DNA of 64,000 nt from Streptomyces hyderabadensis (GCF_020404845.1 NZ_JAIOJZ010000012.1:62001-126000), one strand, 5' to 3'; shown: positions 10,360 through 18,293, numbered from the stretch's first letter. A program made the numbers and translations. Notes: generated by a model from the sequence alone, not told the origin.

Positions 10360-10391
10360 TGGACCGAAGAAGGCCCATGGACCGAAGAAGG
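10360..10391 (+). repeat. Direct repeat ahead of the methyltransferase ribosome-binding site
   Basis: TGGACCGAAGAAGG occurs at 10360-10373 and again at 10378-10391, an 18-bp period. The second copy runs into GAAGGAAAG, the ribosome-binding region of the gene at 10406. The duplication leaves two SD-like GAAGG tracts in the leader. Confidence 0.75.
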
Positions 10392-10405
10392 AAGGAAAGC
10401 GGCAC

Positions 10406-11434
10406 ATGACGACCGCACAGACTGCCCCGCCCCCGCCCATGCGACTGCGGGAGCTCGTGTTCGGGGCGGCATGTGCCGCCGCCCTCCGCGCGGCCGCACG
10501 GCTCGGGGTCGCCGACGCGCTCGGCGACACCCCCATGGCCGTGGAGGACCTCGCGGCCGCCGTGAAGACCGAGCCCAAGCCGCTGCGCCGGCTGCTGCGC
10601 GCCCTGACCTGCTACGGCGTCTTCACCGAGCACAAGAACGGCACGTTCGCGCACACCGACATGTCCCGCCTGCTGCGCGAGGACGACCCGCACAGCCTGC
10701 GCAACATCACCCTGTGGTGCACCGAACCGTGGACCTGGGACGCCTGGCCCCTGCTCGACGAGGCGGTGCGCACCGGCTCCAACGTCGTCGAGGGCCTGTA
10801 CGGCAAGGAGTTCTTCACCTACCTCAACGAGGACGCGCCGCAGTCGGCCGAGGTCTTCAACCGCGCCATGACGACGTCCAGCCAGCAGTCCGCCCAGGAC
10901 GTCGCAGCCCTCCTCGACCTGTCGGCGAGCAGTTCGGTCGCCGACATCGGCGGCGGCCAGGGGCACGTGGTGGCGAGCCTGCTGGAGAAGTACCCGGCCA
11001 TGCGCGGCACGCTGCTCGACCTGCCGCGGGTGGTGGAGAACGCCGATCCGCGGCTGCGCGAGGGCGGTGCGCTCGCGGACCGGGTCAGCATCGTGCCGGG
11101 CGACTGCCGTGAGGCCATCCCGGTGCGGGCCGACGTGTACGTCATCAAGAACATCCTGGAGTGGGACGACGACAGCACCGCCCGCGCGCTGCGCAACGTC
11201 ATGGCGGCCGGCGGTCCGGGAGCCCGGGTCGTCGTCATCGAGAACCTCGTCGACGACACCCCGTCGATGCGGTTCAGCACCGCCATGGACCTGCTGCTGC
11301 TCCTCAACGTCGGCGGTGCCAAGCACACCACCGACAGCATGGTCGGCCGGCTGACCGACGCCGGTCTCGTCATCGACGACATCCGCCCGGTCAACCCCTA
11401 CCTGCACGCGTTCGACTGCACCGTGCCCGAGTGA
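10406..11434 (+). CDS. SAM-dependent O-methyltransferase (acetylserotonin-OMT-like)
   Basis: A 342-residue protein with an excellent ribosome-binding site (AAGGAAGGAAAG). The N-terminal 110 residues form the winged-helix dimerisation domain ([23 protein letters not shown]), and the C-terminal Rossmann fold carries motif I VADIGGGQGH near residue 174 and the downstream segments DLPRVVENADPR, VSIVPGDC and NILEWDDD. This is the layout of plant-type and antibiotic O-methyltransferases (for example those acting on aromatic polyketides). It converges on an SchA/CurD-domain gene, a family tied to polyketide clusters, but no polyketide synthase is in the window. The catalytic His position is taken by WDDD-type residues, so activity should not be assumed. 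Confidence 0.88.
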   Translation: MTTAQTAPPPPMRLRELVFGAACAAALRAAARLGVADALGDTPMAVEDLAAAVKTEPKPLRRLLRALTCYGVFTEHKNGTFAHTDMSRLLREDDPHSLRNITLWCTEPWTWDAWPLLDEAVRTGSNVVEGLYGKEFFTYLNEDAPQSAEVFNRAMTTSSQQSAQDVAALLDLSASSSVADIGGGQGHVVASLLEKYPAMRGTLLDLPRVVENADPRLREGGALADRVSIVPGDCREAIPVRADVYVIKNILEWDDDSTARALRNVMAAGGPGARVVVIENLVDDTPSMRFSTAMDLLLLLNVGGAKHTTDSMVGRLTDAGLVIDDIRPVNPYLHAFDCTVPE

Positions 11435-11454
11435 GCCGATCCGCGGACGCCCCA

Positions 11455-11503
11455 CACGCGTCGGCCGCCGGACCGCGTGTCGCGGTCCGGCGGCCGACGC
11501 GTG
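11455..11503. terminator. 23-bp perfect hairpin between convergent genes
   Basis: Arms 11455-11477 and 11481-11503 are perfectly complementary over 23 bp with a 3-nt TGT loop. It begins 20 nt after the methyltransferase stop and ends 13 nt before the convergent gene's stop, so it should terminate both. Confidence 0.88.
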
Positions 11504-11515
11504 CGTACGGGCCGG

Positions 11516-12682
11516 TCAGGCCTCCGGCGCGCGCCGGTCGGTGACCAGCTCCATCCGGGCGCCCTCCAGCGCCCGGACGAGTCCGCCGCCGGTCGGCGAA
11601 CCGGCGTCCGTGAAGCCGTCCAGCAGGGTCGTCAGCTCCGACACCCGCTCGGCGTCCGGAAGGCCGAGGGTCACCGCCGGATCCCCCTCGTGCAGGTCGC
11701 CGCGTACGTCGACCAGGCGCACCACGACGTCGTCGCGCTGGAAGATGGTGCTGCACAGGACGGGGCTGCCCGGATCCTCGGCCGCCGCCTCGTCGTGCTC
11801 GGCGAGCAGCTGGGCCAGCCGCATGCCGCAACCCGGCCGGGCCGGGTACGACAGCGCGTGCCGCTGCGCCTCGCCCCGCTGCTCGCCCGCGGTCACGTGG
11901 TGGACGGCGGGCAGCGCCGCCCGGGTGTAGAACACCCGGGCGGACTCCGGGTCGCCGAGGTCCCGGTCCTGTTCCAGGTACGGGTTGATGGCCTCCTCGA
12001 CCGCCCTCACCTCGGGCTGCTCCGCCACGTGCCGCAGGGCCGCGAGCAGGTCGCCGCGCACCTCGATGGCCCGCACCACGCGGTTGCCGTGCAGGAACAG
12101 GGACGTGCGGCACAGTCGGGTGGTGTCGTCCACCCGCGGTTCCGGGGAGGCGTAGTCGGCGAGGATCTTGCCGACCGCCTCCTCGCTGCCCGGCTTCACC
12201 GTGAAGGTGAGCGCGTGCCGGATGACGCCGTCACCGACGCGGGGGGCGGCCTGCAGTCCGCCCCGGGCGGGGTCGGCGCCGGTCTCCGGACGGCCGGTCT
12301 CGCGGACCACGTGGAAGCGGAGCGACCTGGTGTCCCGCACGCAGCTGTGCAGCGGCTTGACCATCCGCACGTGCTCCTCGCTGCTCACCCAGTTCAGGAA
12401 CGGCGGCGCGCTCTCCCACTCGCTGGTGATCAGCCACTGGGAGGGGTTCTCGATGGACTGGCACAGCTGCTCGCCGATGTGCCCGGGGACGGACTCCACG
12501 TGGCTGCGCAGGTTCTCGTACGTCTCGAGGAACTGCTGCTGGGCCCCGTCGTAGACCTCCACCAGCAGGACGACCCGCAGGCGGGAGCCGTCGAACACGG
12601 ACTGCGAGACCTGGTGCGACACCTCTCGGGTCAGCCGTTCGGGGGCCAGCGGTCCGGCAGCGGGGGTGGGCGTGGTGGTCAT
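11516..12682 (-). CDS. SchA/CurD-domain protein, three ferredoxin-like repeats
   Basis: The ATG at 12680-12682 gives 388 residues, with AAGGAG 11 nt upstream. Three roughly 100-residue modules follow: one antibiotic-monooxygenase-like (RLRVVLLVEVYDGAQQQFL, with SQWLITSEWES) and two alike that begin RHALTFTVKPG and RHALSYPARPG and end in VRAIEVRGDL and VRLVDVRGDL. The last two appear to be an internal duplication and match the SchA/CurD-like domain known from Streptomyces spore-pigment type II polyketide clusters, where the role is probably cyclisation or oxidation help. Here it is separated from any polyketide synthase; the convergent O-methyltransferase is the only tailoring-like neighbour. 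Confidence 0.85.
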   Translation of the reverse strand: MTTTPTPAAGPLAPERLTREVSHQVSQSVFDGSRLRVVLLVEVYDGAQQQFLETYENLRSHVESVPGHIGEQLCQSIENPSQWLITSEWESAPPFLNWVSSEEHVRMVKPLHSCVRDTRSLRFHVVRETGRPETGADPARGGLQAAPRVGDGVIRHALTFTVKPGSEEAVGKILADYASPEPRVDDTTRLCRTSLFLHGNRVVRAIEVRGDLLAALRHVAEQPEVRAVEEAINPYLEQDRDLGDPESARVFYTRAALPAVHHVTAGEQRGEAQRHALSYPARPGCGMRLAQLLAEHDEAAAEDPGSPVLCSTIFQRDDVVVRLVDVRGDLHEGDPAVTLGLPDAERVSELTTLLDGFTDAGSPTGGGLVRALEGARMELVTDRRAPEA

Positions 12683-12801
12683 CTGGCGCACATCTCCTTC
12701 GCGGGGGCGGAACTGAACGTCGGCCGCGGTGGTGCGACGCCGGCTCGCCTCGATCCTGTGCCCGGCCCGGGTGGCGCGCGACCGGGGTGCACTGCGCGGG
12801 T

Positions 12802-12825
12802 GACCGGCGCCGCTCACGGCCGGTC
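12802..12825 (-). terminator. Candidate terminator after the sortase gene
   Basis: Arms GACCGGC (12802-12808) and GCCGGTC (12819-12825) with a 10-nt loop lie 10 nt beyond the sortase stop codon. Confidence 0.45.
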
Positions 12826-12834
12826 GGCTCGGCC

Positions 12835-13533
12835 TCAGGCGAGGTGCGCGAAGACGACCAGGTTGTCCGTGTAGTCCTTGGCCTTGCGGTCGTAGTCGCC
12901 CGCGCAGGTGATGAGCCGCACCTCGGGGCGGGCGGCGTCGCCGTAGACGCGTTCGCTGGGGAACTCGTCCTTGGCGAAGGTCTCCAGGCTGTCGACCACG
13001 AAGGTCGCCCTGCGCCCGTCGGCACGCTCGACCTGGAACTTGTCGCCCTTGTCGAGCTGGTCGAGGCGGGCGAAGACGGCGGCCGACGTCTTCGTGTCCA
13101 CGTGCCCGGCGATGATGGAGGTGCCCTTCTCGCCCGGGGAGGTGCCCTTGGCGTACCAGCCGACGAGGTTGGTGTCGCCGGCCGGCGGCGGTTCGAGCTG
13201 CCCCTTGTCGCCGATGGCGAGGTCGGTGAAGGGGGCGTCGACCGAGATTTCGGGGATCAGCAGGCGCACCGGTTTCGACCGGGGCAGCGCGGCCCCGGGC
13301 CCGCCGGTCGCGGGCGCGCCGGTCTCGGGCGGGGCGGACGAGGCGGTGGTGCCGGGGTGGGCCGGCAGCGGGGGGCGGGCGGAGTCGGCGGAGGTGTCGT
13401 TGCCGCCGACCAGGCTCACCGCGAGGACCAGCAGGGCCACGGCGCTCAGCACCATCAGGCCGGAGCGGGAACCCTGACCGGTCGTCGTCTCGTCGTCGGC
13501 GGGGGTGGGGGCGGAAGGGGGGAGGACTGGCAT
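12835..13533 (-). CDS. Class F sortase
   Basis: The ATG at 13531-13533 (MPVLPPSAP) gives 232 residues. A single signal-anchor helix spans about 25-43, followed by a Pro/Ala-rich linker and the sortase barrel. Catalytic residues fit the family: His144 in SIIAGHVD, Cys210 in VRLITCAGDYD, and Arg215 or a near neighbour as the third. Class F enzymes are the small actinobacterial sortases with an uncharacterised or loosely defined recognition motif. The gene lies 114 bp downstream of a small secreted protein with a C-terminal anchor, which is its likely substrate. An internal hairpin at 13589-13627 may reduce read-through between the two. Confidence 0.9.
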   Translation of the reverse strand: MPVLPPSAPTPADDETTTGQGSRSGLMVLSAVALLVLAVSLVGGNDTSADSARPPLPAHPGTTASSAPPETGAPATGGPGAALPRSKPVRLLIPEISVDAPFTDLAIGDKGQLEPPPAGDTNLVGWYAKGTSPGEKGTSIIAGHVDTKTSAAVFARLDQLDKGDKFQVERADGRRATFVVDSLETFAKDEFPSERVYGDAARPEVRLITCAGDYDRKAKDYTDNLVVFAHLA

Positions 13534-13588
13534 CGGGGACGACCTCACTGGGCACGGCGGCGGGACGGACACGGTGGGCGACGGGGCG

Positions 13589-13627
13589 AGCCGGGCCGCC
13601 CCGTGGATCCTGGGTGGCGGCCCGGCT
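13589..13627 (-). terminator. Hairpin between the repeat protein and sortase genes
   Basis: Perfect 12-bp arms AGCCGGGCCGCC (13589-13600) and GGCGGCCCGGCT (13616-13627) with a 15-nt loop. In the intercistronic gap it may act as a terminator or partial attenuator, giving more substrate than sortase transcript. Confidence 0.65.
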
Positions 13628-13647
13628 GCTATCGCGCCCGGCACGGC

Positions 13648-14226
13648 TTACGCCACTCCGTGAGCCGACTTCTTGCGTCGGACGGCGTACAGGCCGGTCG
13701 CGGCGACGGCGAGGACGGCCAGCCCGCCGGCGGTCGTGGTCGGCGTGGCCAGGCCACCACCGCCGGTGTGCATGCCACCGCGCGGCTTCTCGTGCTCGCC
13801 GCCGCCGCGGGAGCTGTCGCCCTCGTCCTGGCGGTAGGTCTGCGAGCCGCTGTCCTTGGACTCACGGCCGCCGCCGTCCCAGTCGCCTTCGTTCACCGCG
13901 GCCAGCGCACCGCCGCCGGTGTGCATGCCACCGCGCGGCTCCTCGTGCTTGCCGCCGTCCTCGTGCTTGCCTCCGTTGTCGTGCTCCTTGCCGGAGGAGG
14001 CGTCCTCGTGGTCCCAGTCGCCCTCGGTCACCGCGGCCAGCGCGCCACCGCCGGTGTGCATTCCGCCGCGCGGCTCGTCGTGCTTGCTTCCGTTGTCGTG
14101 CTCCTTGCTGTAGGAAGAGTCGTCGTGGTCCCAGTCGCCACCGACCGCCGCGTAGGCGCCGGGGGCGCCGAGGACGAAGACGGCCGAGGCCGCCGCCGTG
14201 GTCAGGAGCATGCGAGCAGAACGCAT
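13648..14226 (-). CDS. Small surface protein with three PRGGMHTGGG repeats, putative sortase substrate
   Basis: A 192-residue protein with a strong ribosome-binding site (GGAAGGAA). A signal peptide covers 1-26 (cut near AYA). Three tandem units of about 40-50 residues follow; each starts GDWD, passes through a His/Lys/Glu/Asp-rich stretch (such as KEHDNGGKHE) and ends PRGGMHTGGGALA (52-64, 97-109, 148-160). The last copy is followed by a hydrophobic helix (about 166-181) and RRKK, the architecture of a cell-wall sorting signal, yet no LPXTG or LAXTG is present. HTGGG may replace it. Histidine-rich spacers could bind metals. Function is unknown; similar HTGGG proteins are common in Streptomyces as far as I recall. 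Confidence 0.88.
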   Translation of the reverse strand: MRSARMLLTTAAASAVFVLGAPGAYAAVGGDWDHDDSSYSKEHDNGSKHDEPRGGMHTGGGALAAVTEGDWDHEDASSGKEHDNGGKHEDGGKHEEPRGGMHTGGGALAAVNEGDWDGGGRESKDSGSQTYRQDEGDSSRGGGEHEKPRGGMHTGGGGLATPTTTAGGLAVLAVAATGLYAVRRKKSAHGVA

Positions 14227-14488
14227 CTGAGGTTCCTTCCGTCACGACCGGGCAGCTGGTGCTTCGTCAGCTGAGGTGACCCGGCCCCGACGTGAATCAC
14301 CGTCAGCCCGCCGCCCGTCTCGCACCACTCAAGGCGCTCACGCGGGTGAACAGCCCGTCCGTTCGGGTGCCGGGAACGCTGCGCCGCGGGCCGCGAACAC
14401 GTCCGTACGGCTGTGGAGTTGGGCAGGCCGGACGAGGTGTCACCCGGCGACGGCCCGTCACCCCCGTCCGGCCGGAGCGCCGGGTCCG

Positions 14489-16402
14489 CTACTCCTCCGG
14501 GGCCGGGTGCGTCGGGTCCTCGACCTCGGCCTCCTGGCGCATGGACCCGGGAGCGGCCCGGTCGGGGGCGGCCTCGCTCTGCCCGGACTGGGGCGGCGGG
14601 GGCGGCTCGGTGTCGCCGGGGGCGCCCATGCCGGCGGCGGGCAGCCGCAGGGCGAGCAGGGCGACGTCGTCCCCGCGGGGCGCGATGCGCGCGAGCAGCT
14701 CGTCGCAGAAGTCGTCGACGCTCCCCCCGTCGGCCCGTCCGGCCAGTACGCCGGCGTGGTGGCGGAGCTGGTCCATGCCCACGTCGATGGGACGGTCGCG
14801 GCTCTCCACCAGGCCGTCGGTGTAGAGCAGGAGGATGCTCTCCGGCGGGAGGTCCTCGCGCGTGTCGGGCCAGTTCAGGCCGAGGCGCAGGGTGGCGCTC
14901 ATGCCGATGAGCGGGCCGTGGCCGCCCTCCAGGAAGCGCGTCGCGCCGTCGGACGTGATCAGCAGGGGCGGCGGGTGTCCGGCGTTCACCCAGTGCAGCC
15001 GCCAGGGGCCGCCCTCGGCCCCTTCGACGCGGGCGAAGACGAGGGTGGCCATGGGCGCGTCGCTGGTGTTGGTCACCGCCTCGTCCAGACGGCGCATGAT
15101 CACACTGGGCGGCTCCTGGTGGTCCCAGGCCAGGGCGCGCAGCATGTTGCGGACCTCGGCCATGTGGGCGGCGGCCTGCAGGTCGTGTCCGACCACGTCG
15201 CCGATGACCAGGGCCATCACGCCGTCACCGAGCAGGAAGGCGTCGTACCAGTCGCCGCCGACCTCCATGGCGCTCTCGGCGGGCCAGTAGCGGGCGGCCA
15301 TCCGGAGGTGGTCGACCTGCGGAAGCGGCGTCAAAAGCTGGCGCTGCATGGTCTCGGCGACGTTCTGCTGCTCGTGGTAGAGCCGGGCGTTGTCCAGGAC
15401 CATGCCGACGCGGCGGCCGATGTCGGCCAGGAGGGCGACCTCGGCCTCGGTGTGGGCGGGGCGGCCCCCGGCGCGGGCCACGGTCAGGATTCCGTAGGAC
15501 CGCTGCCGGGTGCGGAGCGGGACGGCGACGGCCGCGTGGCCGCCGAGCCGTTCGAACAGCACCCGGTGGGTGGCGGCCAGCGGGTGCTCGGGGTCCAGGA
15601 ACAGCTCGTCGGCGCTCAGCGGTACGGGCCGGTCGCCCTTGATCAGCAGGGTCAGCGCGGCGCGGGCCTGGTCGGACAGCGAGGTCATGGGCCCGCGCAG
15701 GGGTCTGGCCCGCTCCGGCCGGTCGCTGCTGCGGACGGCCACCCGGTCCAGTACGTCCGACTGGCCCGGGTAGAGGTCGGCCGCCGCCCACTGGCCCAGT
15801 TCCGGCACCAGCAGCCGTACGAGACGGCGGAGGGTGGTGGAGGTGCGCTCGGTGGGGACCAGCACCGTGGAGATCTCGGCGACCAGGTTCAGCTGGGCGG
15901 TGAGGGCCTCCAGGGCGGTGGTCCGCGCCTCGGTCTCCTCGGCGGCGCTGCGGTGCAGGCTGAAGTCGTGGAAGACGAGCACCAGCCCTTCCCGGCGTCC
16001 CTCGCGGAGCAGGGGGGTGGTGGCCCAGATGATGGGGACCGTGGTGCCGTCGGCCCGCTGGAAGTACTCGTCGCTCCCCTCCTCGGCGGGCACGCCGTGC
16101 AGGGGGCGGCGCAGCGCGCAGCGTTCGCGCGGCACGGGGGTGCCGTCGGCGTGCCGGTGCAGGAGGTCGTGCGCGTCGTGGCCGAGCATCTCCTGCTCCG
16201 ACCGTCCCAGCATCTGTTCGGCCCAGGGGTTCACCGAGGTGATCCGGGCGGTGGGGCCGAGGGTGAGGACACCGGCGCCCAGGGCGCGCAGGACGGCGCG
16301 GGGGAAGTCGGGCTCCGCGGGCTCGGTCGCGCCGTCCGGCCCGTCCGCAGCGTCGTGCCCTGGTTCCTCGCCGTCCCGGTGGCCCGCCCAGCGTGACGTC
16401 AC
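14489..16402 (-). CDS. PAS-GAF-SpoIIE/PP2C-type phosphatase
   Basis: The longer open frame reaches 16813 but would overrun the divergent GNAT gene, so GTG 16400-16402 is the likely start (637 residues); GTG 16411 is an alternative. In order: a PAS domain (about 35-150; RITSVNPWAEQMLGRSEQEM and FQRADGTTVPIIW), a coiled linker, a GAF domain (about 190-350), and the SpoIIE-type PP2C phosphatase with its metal residues in VGGDWYDAF, MALVIGDVVGHD and ILLLYTDGLVE. Such enzymes dephosphorylate anti-sigma-factor antagonists in partner-switching pathways. An RsbW-like ATPase is encoded 1.4 kb away on the same strand, but no antagonist adjoins them. It has an acidic Pro-rich tail after the phosphatase domain. 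Confidence 0.9.
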   Translation of the reverse strand: MTSRWAGHRDGEEPGHDAADGPDGATEPAEPDFPRAVLRALGAGVLTLGPTARITSVNPWAEQMLGRSEQEMLGHDAHDLLHRHADGTPVPRERCALRRPLHGVPAEEGSDEYFQRADGTTVPIIWATTPLLREGRREGLVLVFHDFSLHRSAAEETEARTTALEALTAQLNLVAEISTVLVPTERTSTTLRRLVRLLVPELGQWAAADLYPGQSDVLDRVAVRSSDRPERARPLRGPMTSLSDQARAALTLLIKGDRPVPLSADELFLDPEHPLAATHRVLFERLGGHAAVAVPLRTRQRSYGILTVARAGGRPAHTEAEVALLADIGRRVGMVLDNARLYHEQQNVAETMQRQLLTPLPQVDHLRMAARYWPAESAMEVGGDWYDAFLLGDGVMALVIGDVVGHDLQAAAHMAEVRNMLRALAWDHQEPPSVIMRRLDEAVTNTSDAPMATLVFARVEGAEGGPWRLHWVNAGHPPPLLITSDGATRFLEGGHGPLIGMSATLRLGLNWPDTREDLPPESILLLYTDGLVESRDRPIDVGMDQLRHHAGVLAGRADGGSVDDFCDELLARIAPRGDDVALLALRLPAAGMGAPGDTEPPPPPQSGQSEAAPDRAAPGSMRQEAEVEDPTHPAPEE

Positions 16403-16547
16403 GACCCTCACAGCCTTCCGATGCCGTCCATCCCGCCAGGTTCCCCCGGTGGGCGGGGCTGAACCGCTCCGCACGGCCGAAGGGGGGAGGGCCCGGACCG
16501 CCGGTAATCCGGTGGCTCCGCCGGGCCGGACCCCGTACCGTCGCCTG

Positions 16548-17102
16548 ATGCCCGAACTGCGAACCGATCGTCTCGTGCTCCGCGACTGGCGGACGTCCGA
16601 CCTGGACCCGTGGGCGGCCATGAACGCCGACCCGGTGGTCCGCGAGTACTTCCCGGAGGTCCTGACCAGGGCGCAGAGCGAGGCGTCCGTGGCCGGTTTC
16701 CAGGCCGACCTCGACCGGCGGGGGTGGGGCTGGTGGGCGGTGGAGGTCGTCGCCACCGGCGAGTTCGTCGGGTTCACCGGGCTGGATCCCGTTGAGGACG
16801 GCATGCCGTTCACCGGGGTGGAGGCGGGCTGGCGCCTGGCCCGCCCGGCCTGGGGCCACGGCTATGCCACCGAGGCCGCGCGGGCGGTGGTGTCCCACGC
16901 CTTCGAGTGCCTCGCGCTGCCGGAGGTGCTCGCGGTGGCCGCGGCCGGCAACCTGCGCTCCCGGGCGGTGATGGACCGCCTCGGCATGACCCGCGACCCG
17001 GCCGACGACTTCGACGACCCGGAGGTCCCCGAGGGCAGCCCACTGCGCCGTTCCGTCCTGTACCGGCTCCGCGCCGGGGACCACCGGCCGGGCGGGCGGT
17101 AA
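16548..17102 (+). CDS. GNAT acetyltransferase, RimJ/RimL type
   Basis: A 184-residue protein from ATG 16548. The N-terminal LRTDRLVLRDWRTSDLDPWAAM and the acetyl-CoA loop LARPAWGHGYATEAARAVV (near residues 94-112), followed by NLRSRAVMDRLGM, identify the Acetyltransf_3 (RimJ/RimL) group. These N-acetylate protein termini or small amines; the substrate here is unknown. It is divergent from the phosphatase gene with about 145 bp between starts, and no operon partner follows. Confidence 0.9.
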   Translation: MPELRTDRLVLRDWRTSDLDPWAAMNADPVVREYFPEVLTRAQSEASVAGFQADLDRRGWGWWAVEVVATGEFVGFTGLDPVEDGMPFTGVEAGWRLARPAWGHGYATEAARAVVSHAFECLALPEVLAVAAAGNLRSRAVMDRLGMTRDPADDFDDPEVPEGSPLRRSVLYRLRAGDHRPGGR

Positions 17103-17787
17103 CGGGGGCGGCCCGCCGACGCCGGAGGCCGTGCGGCCCGCTGCCGCGGGTGCCGGCAGGCGGCTGTACCCCTCGCCGGGTCCGGTCCGGGCACGACACC
17201 GTGCACCGGACGCCGGACGCCGGACGGGCGACCGGGCAGCGCCGGGCAGCCGGGGTCGGCAGACCCGGCACCGGGTGGGCTACGGGATGAGGGCAGCCAC
17301 TCGGCGAGACGACGAACGCCACGTCGGAGCCCGCCACCGCACAACGGCGGACGCATGCTGCCGCACGGACCAGTGCCCCTCGCCGCGTGCGGCAACACGT
17401 CAGGCCGACCCGGCGAGGGAAACCGTGCCGCTCACGCCGGTGGCGGTCGCCACCGCGGACCGTGACGCATCACCGCACAGGCCGCTGCCCTCGCCGCATG
17501 GGGCGGCAACACGTCAGGCCGGCCCGCCGAAGGAAGCCGTACTGGTCACGCCGTGGCGGTCGCCACCCGCGGACCGTTGGCATCACCGCACGGGCCGCTG
17601 CCCTCGCCGCATGGGCGGCGGGTCCGGGTCAGGCCGGGCGGTCGGGGCGGGCATGGCGGCGCCGCGCGGGAGAGCGCACGTCGCCGTCCTCCCGCTCGGG
17701 CGACGGGTCAGGCCGGGTAGCCCGGGACGGGCACGGCGGTGCCGCGCGGGAGAGCGTACGTCGCCGTCGTCCCGTTCGGGCGGCGGG
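17103..17787. other. 685-bp region without a convincing gene
   Basis: Open frames across this stretch have the composition of repeat translation and no ribosome-binding site or family match. Its first 190 bp are GC-rich with small repeats (GGACGCC twice near 17210). From 17291 it is the tandem-repeat tract described separately. Confidence 0.6.
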
Positions 17788-17827
17788 TCAGGCCGGGTGG
17801 GCGAGGGGGGCCGGGTCCGTCAGGCCG
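17291..17827. repeat. Degenerate tandem-repeat tract punctuated by GTCAGGCCG
   Basis: GTCAGGCCG ends successive units at 17399, 17513, 17628, 17707, 17787 and 17819. The first three units are about 114-117 bp long (17291-17407, 17408-17521, 17522-17636) and share blocks such as GTGGCGGTCGCCACC and GCTGCCCTCGCCGCATGGG. The next two are 79 and 80 bp (17637-17715, 17716-17795) and share GCCGCGCGGGAGAGCG and CGTCGCCGTC, at roughly 85% identity by eye. The fifth copy contains the stop codon of the ATPase gene at 17788, and the sixth lies inside its last codons. Confidence 0.8.
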
Positions 17828-18249
17828 ACCGCGGCGCGCATGCGCTTGCCGACCGGTTCCCGGTGCACCTCGAAGCTCTCGCAGACGGCCATGACGATCT
17901 CCAGCCCGTGCCGTCCGATCCGGGCGGGGTCCGCGGTCTCGGGCACGGGCAGCGCCGGCGCGCTGTCCCACACCGTGACCTCCACCCGGTCCTCGGCCAG
18001 TTCGAGGTCGACCAGCGAAGGGCCGGGCGCGTACTTGCACGCGTTCGTCAGCAGCTCGCTGACCACCAGTTGCACCACTTCCACCGCGCGGTCGGACACC
18101 GGGGTGCCCTGGGCCGCGCGCACGCGGGCCAGAAACCGCCGGGCCAGTTCCCGGCCCCTGGCGATGTCGCCGGGGATGCCCTGGTACTCCGCCGAAACCT
18201 TGACCGGCACGTCTCTCAGCCGCTCCCCCGTATGGGCAGCCCCGTCCAT
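17788..18249 (-). CDS. RsbW/SpoIIAB-like ATP-binding anti-sigma-type protein
   Basis: A 153-residue single-domain HATPase. N box VSELLTNACKYAPG (about 65-78), a shortened G1 WDSAPALPVP and G2 RIGRHGLEIVMAVC are present, with no dimerisation or sensor module. This is the HATPase_c_2 group abundant in Streptomyces, related to serine-kinase anti-sigma factors; most have no known partner. The SpoIIE-type phosphatase at 14489-16402 is a possible functional partner by type only. The 3' end is embedded in a tandem-repeat tract: its last residues GLTDP come from one repeat copy and the stop codon from the next, so the C-terminus may have changed recently. Confidence 0.87.
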   Translation of the reverse strand: MDGAAHTGERLRDVPVKVSAEYQGIPGDIARGRELARRFLARVRAAQGTPVSDRAVEVVQLVVSELLTNACKYAPGPSLVDLELAEDRVEVTVWDSAPALPVPETADPARIGRHGLEIVMAVCESFEVHREPVGKRMRAAVGLTDPAPLAHPA

Positions 18250-18293
18250 CCGATCCGCCCTCTTCCTGAGCCTCGACCGTTACGCCAGGCCGT

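Noticed and set aside
14276..16396. 706-codon plus-strand open frame
   Set aside because: Antisense to the SpoIIE-type phosphatase, whose PAS, GAF and PP2C motifs are unmistakable on the minus strand.
10406..16402. A secondary-metabolite biosynthetic cluster
   Set aside because: Apart from the O-methyltransferase and SchA/CurD protein there is no synthase, and neighbours are a sortase, a phosphatase and housekeeping genes.
17291..17827. Possible CRISPR array
   Set aside because: Units are long (80 and 115 bp) and mostly similar to each other throughout, not short repeats with unique spacers, and no cas gene is near.
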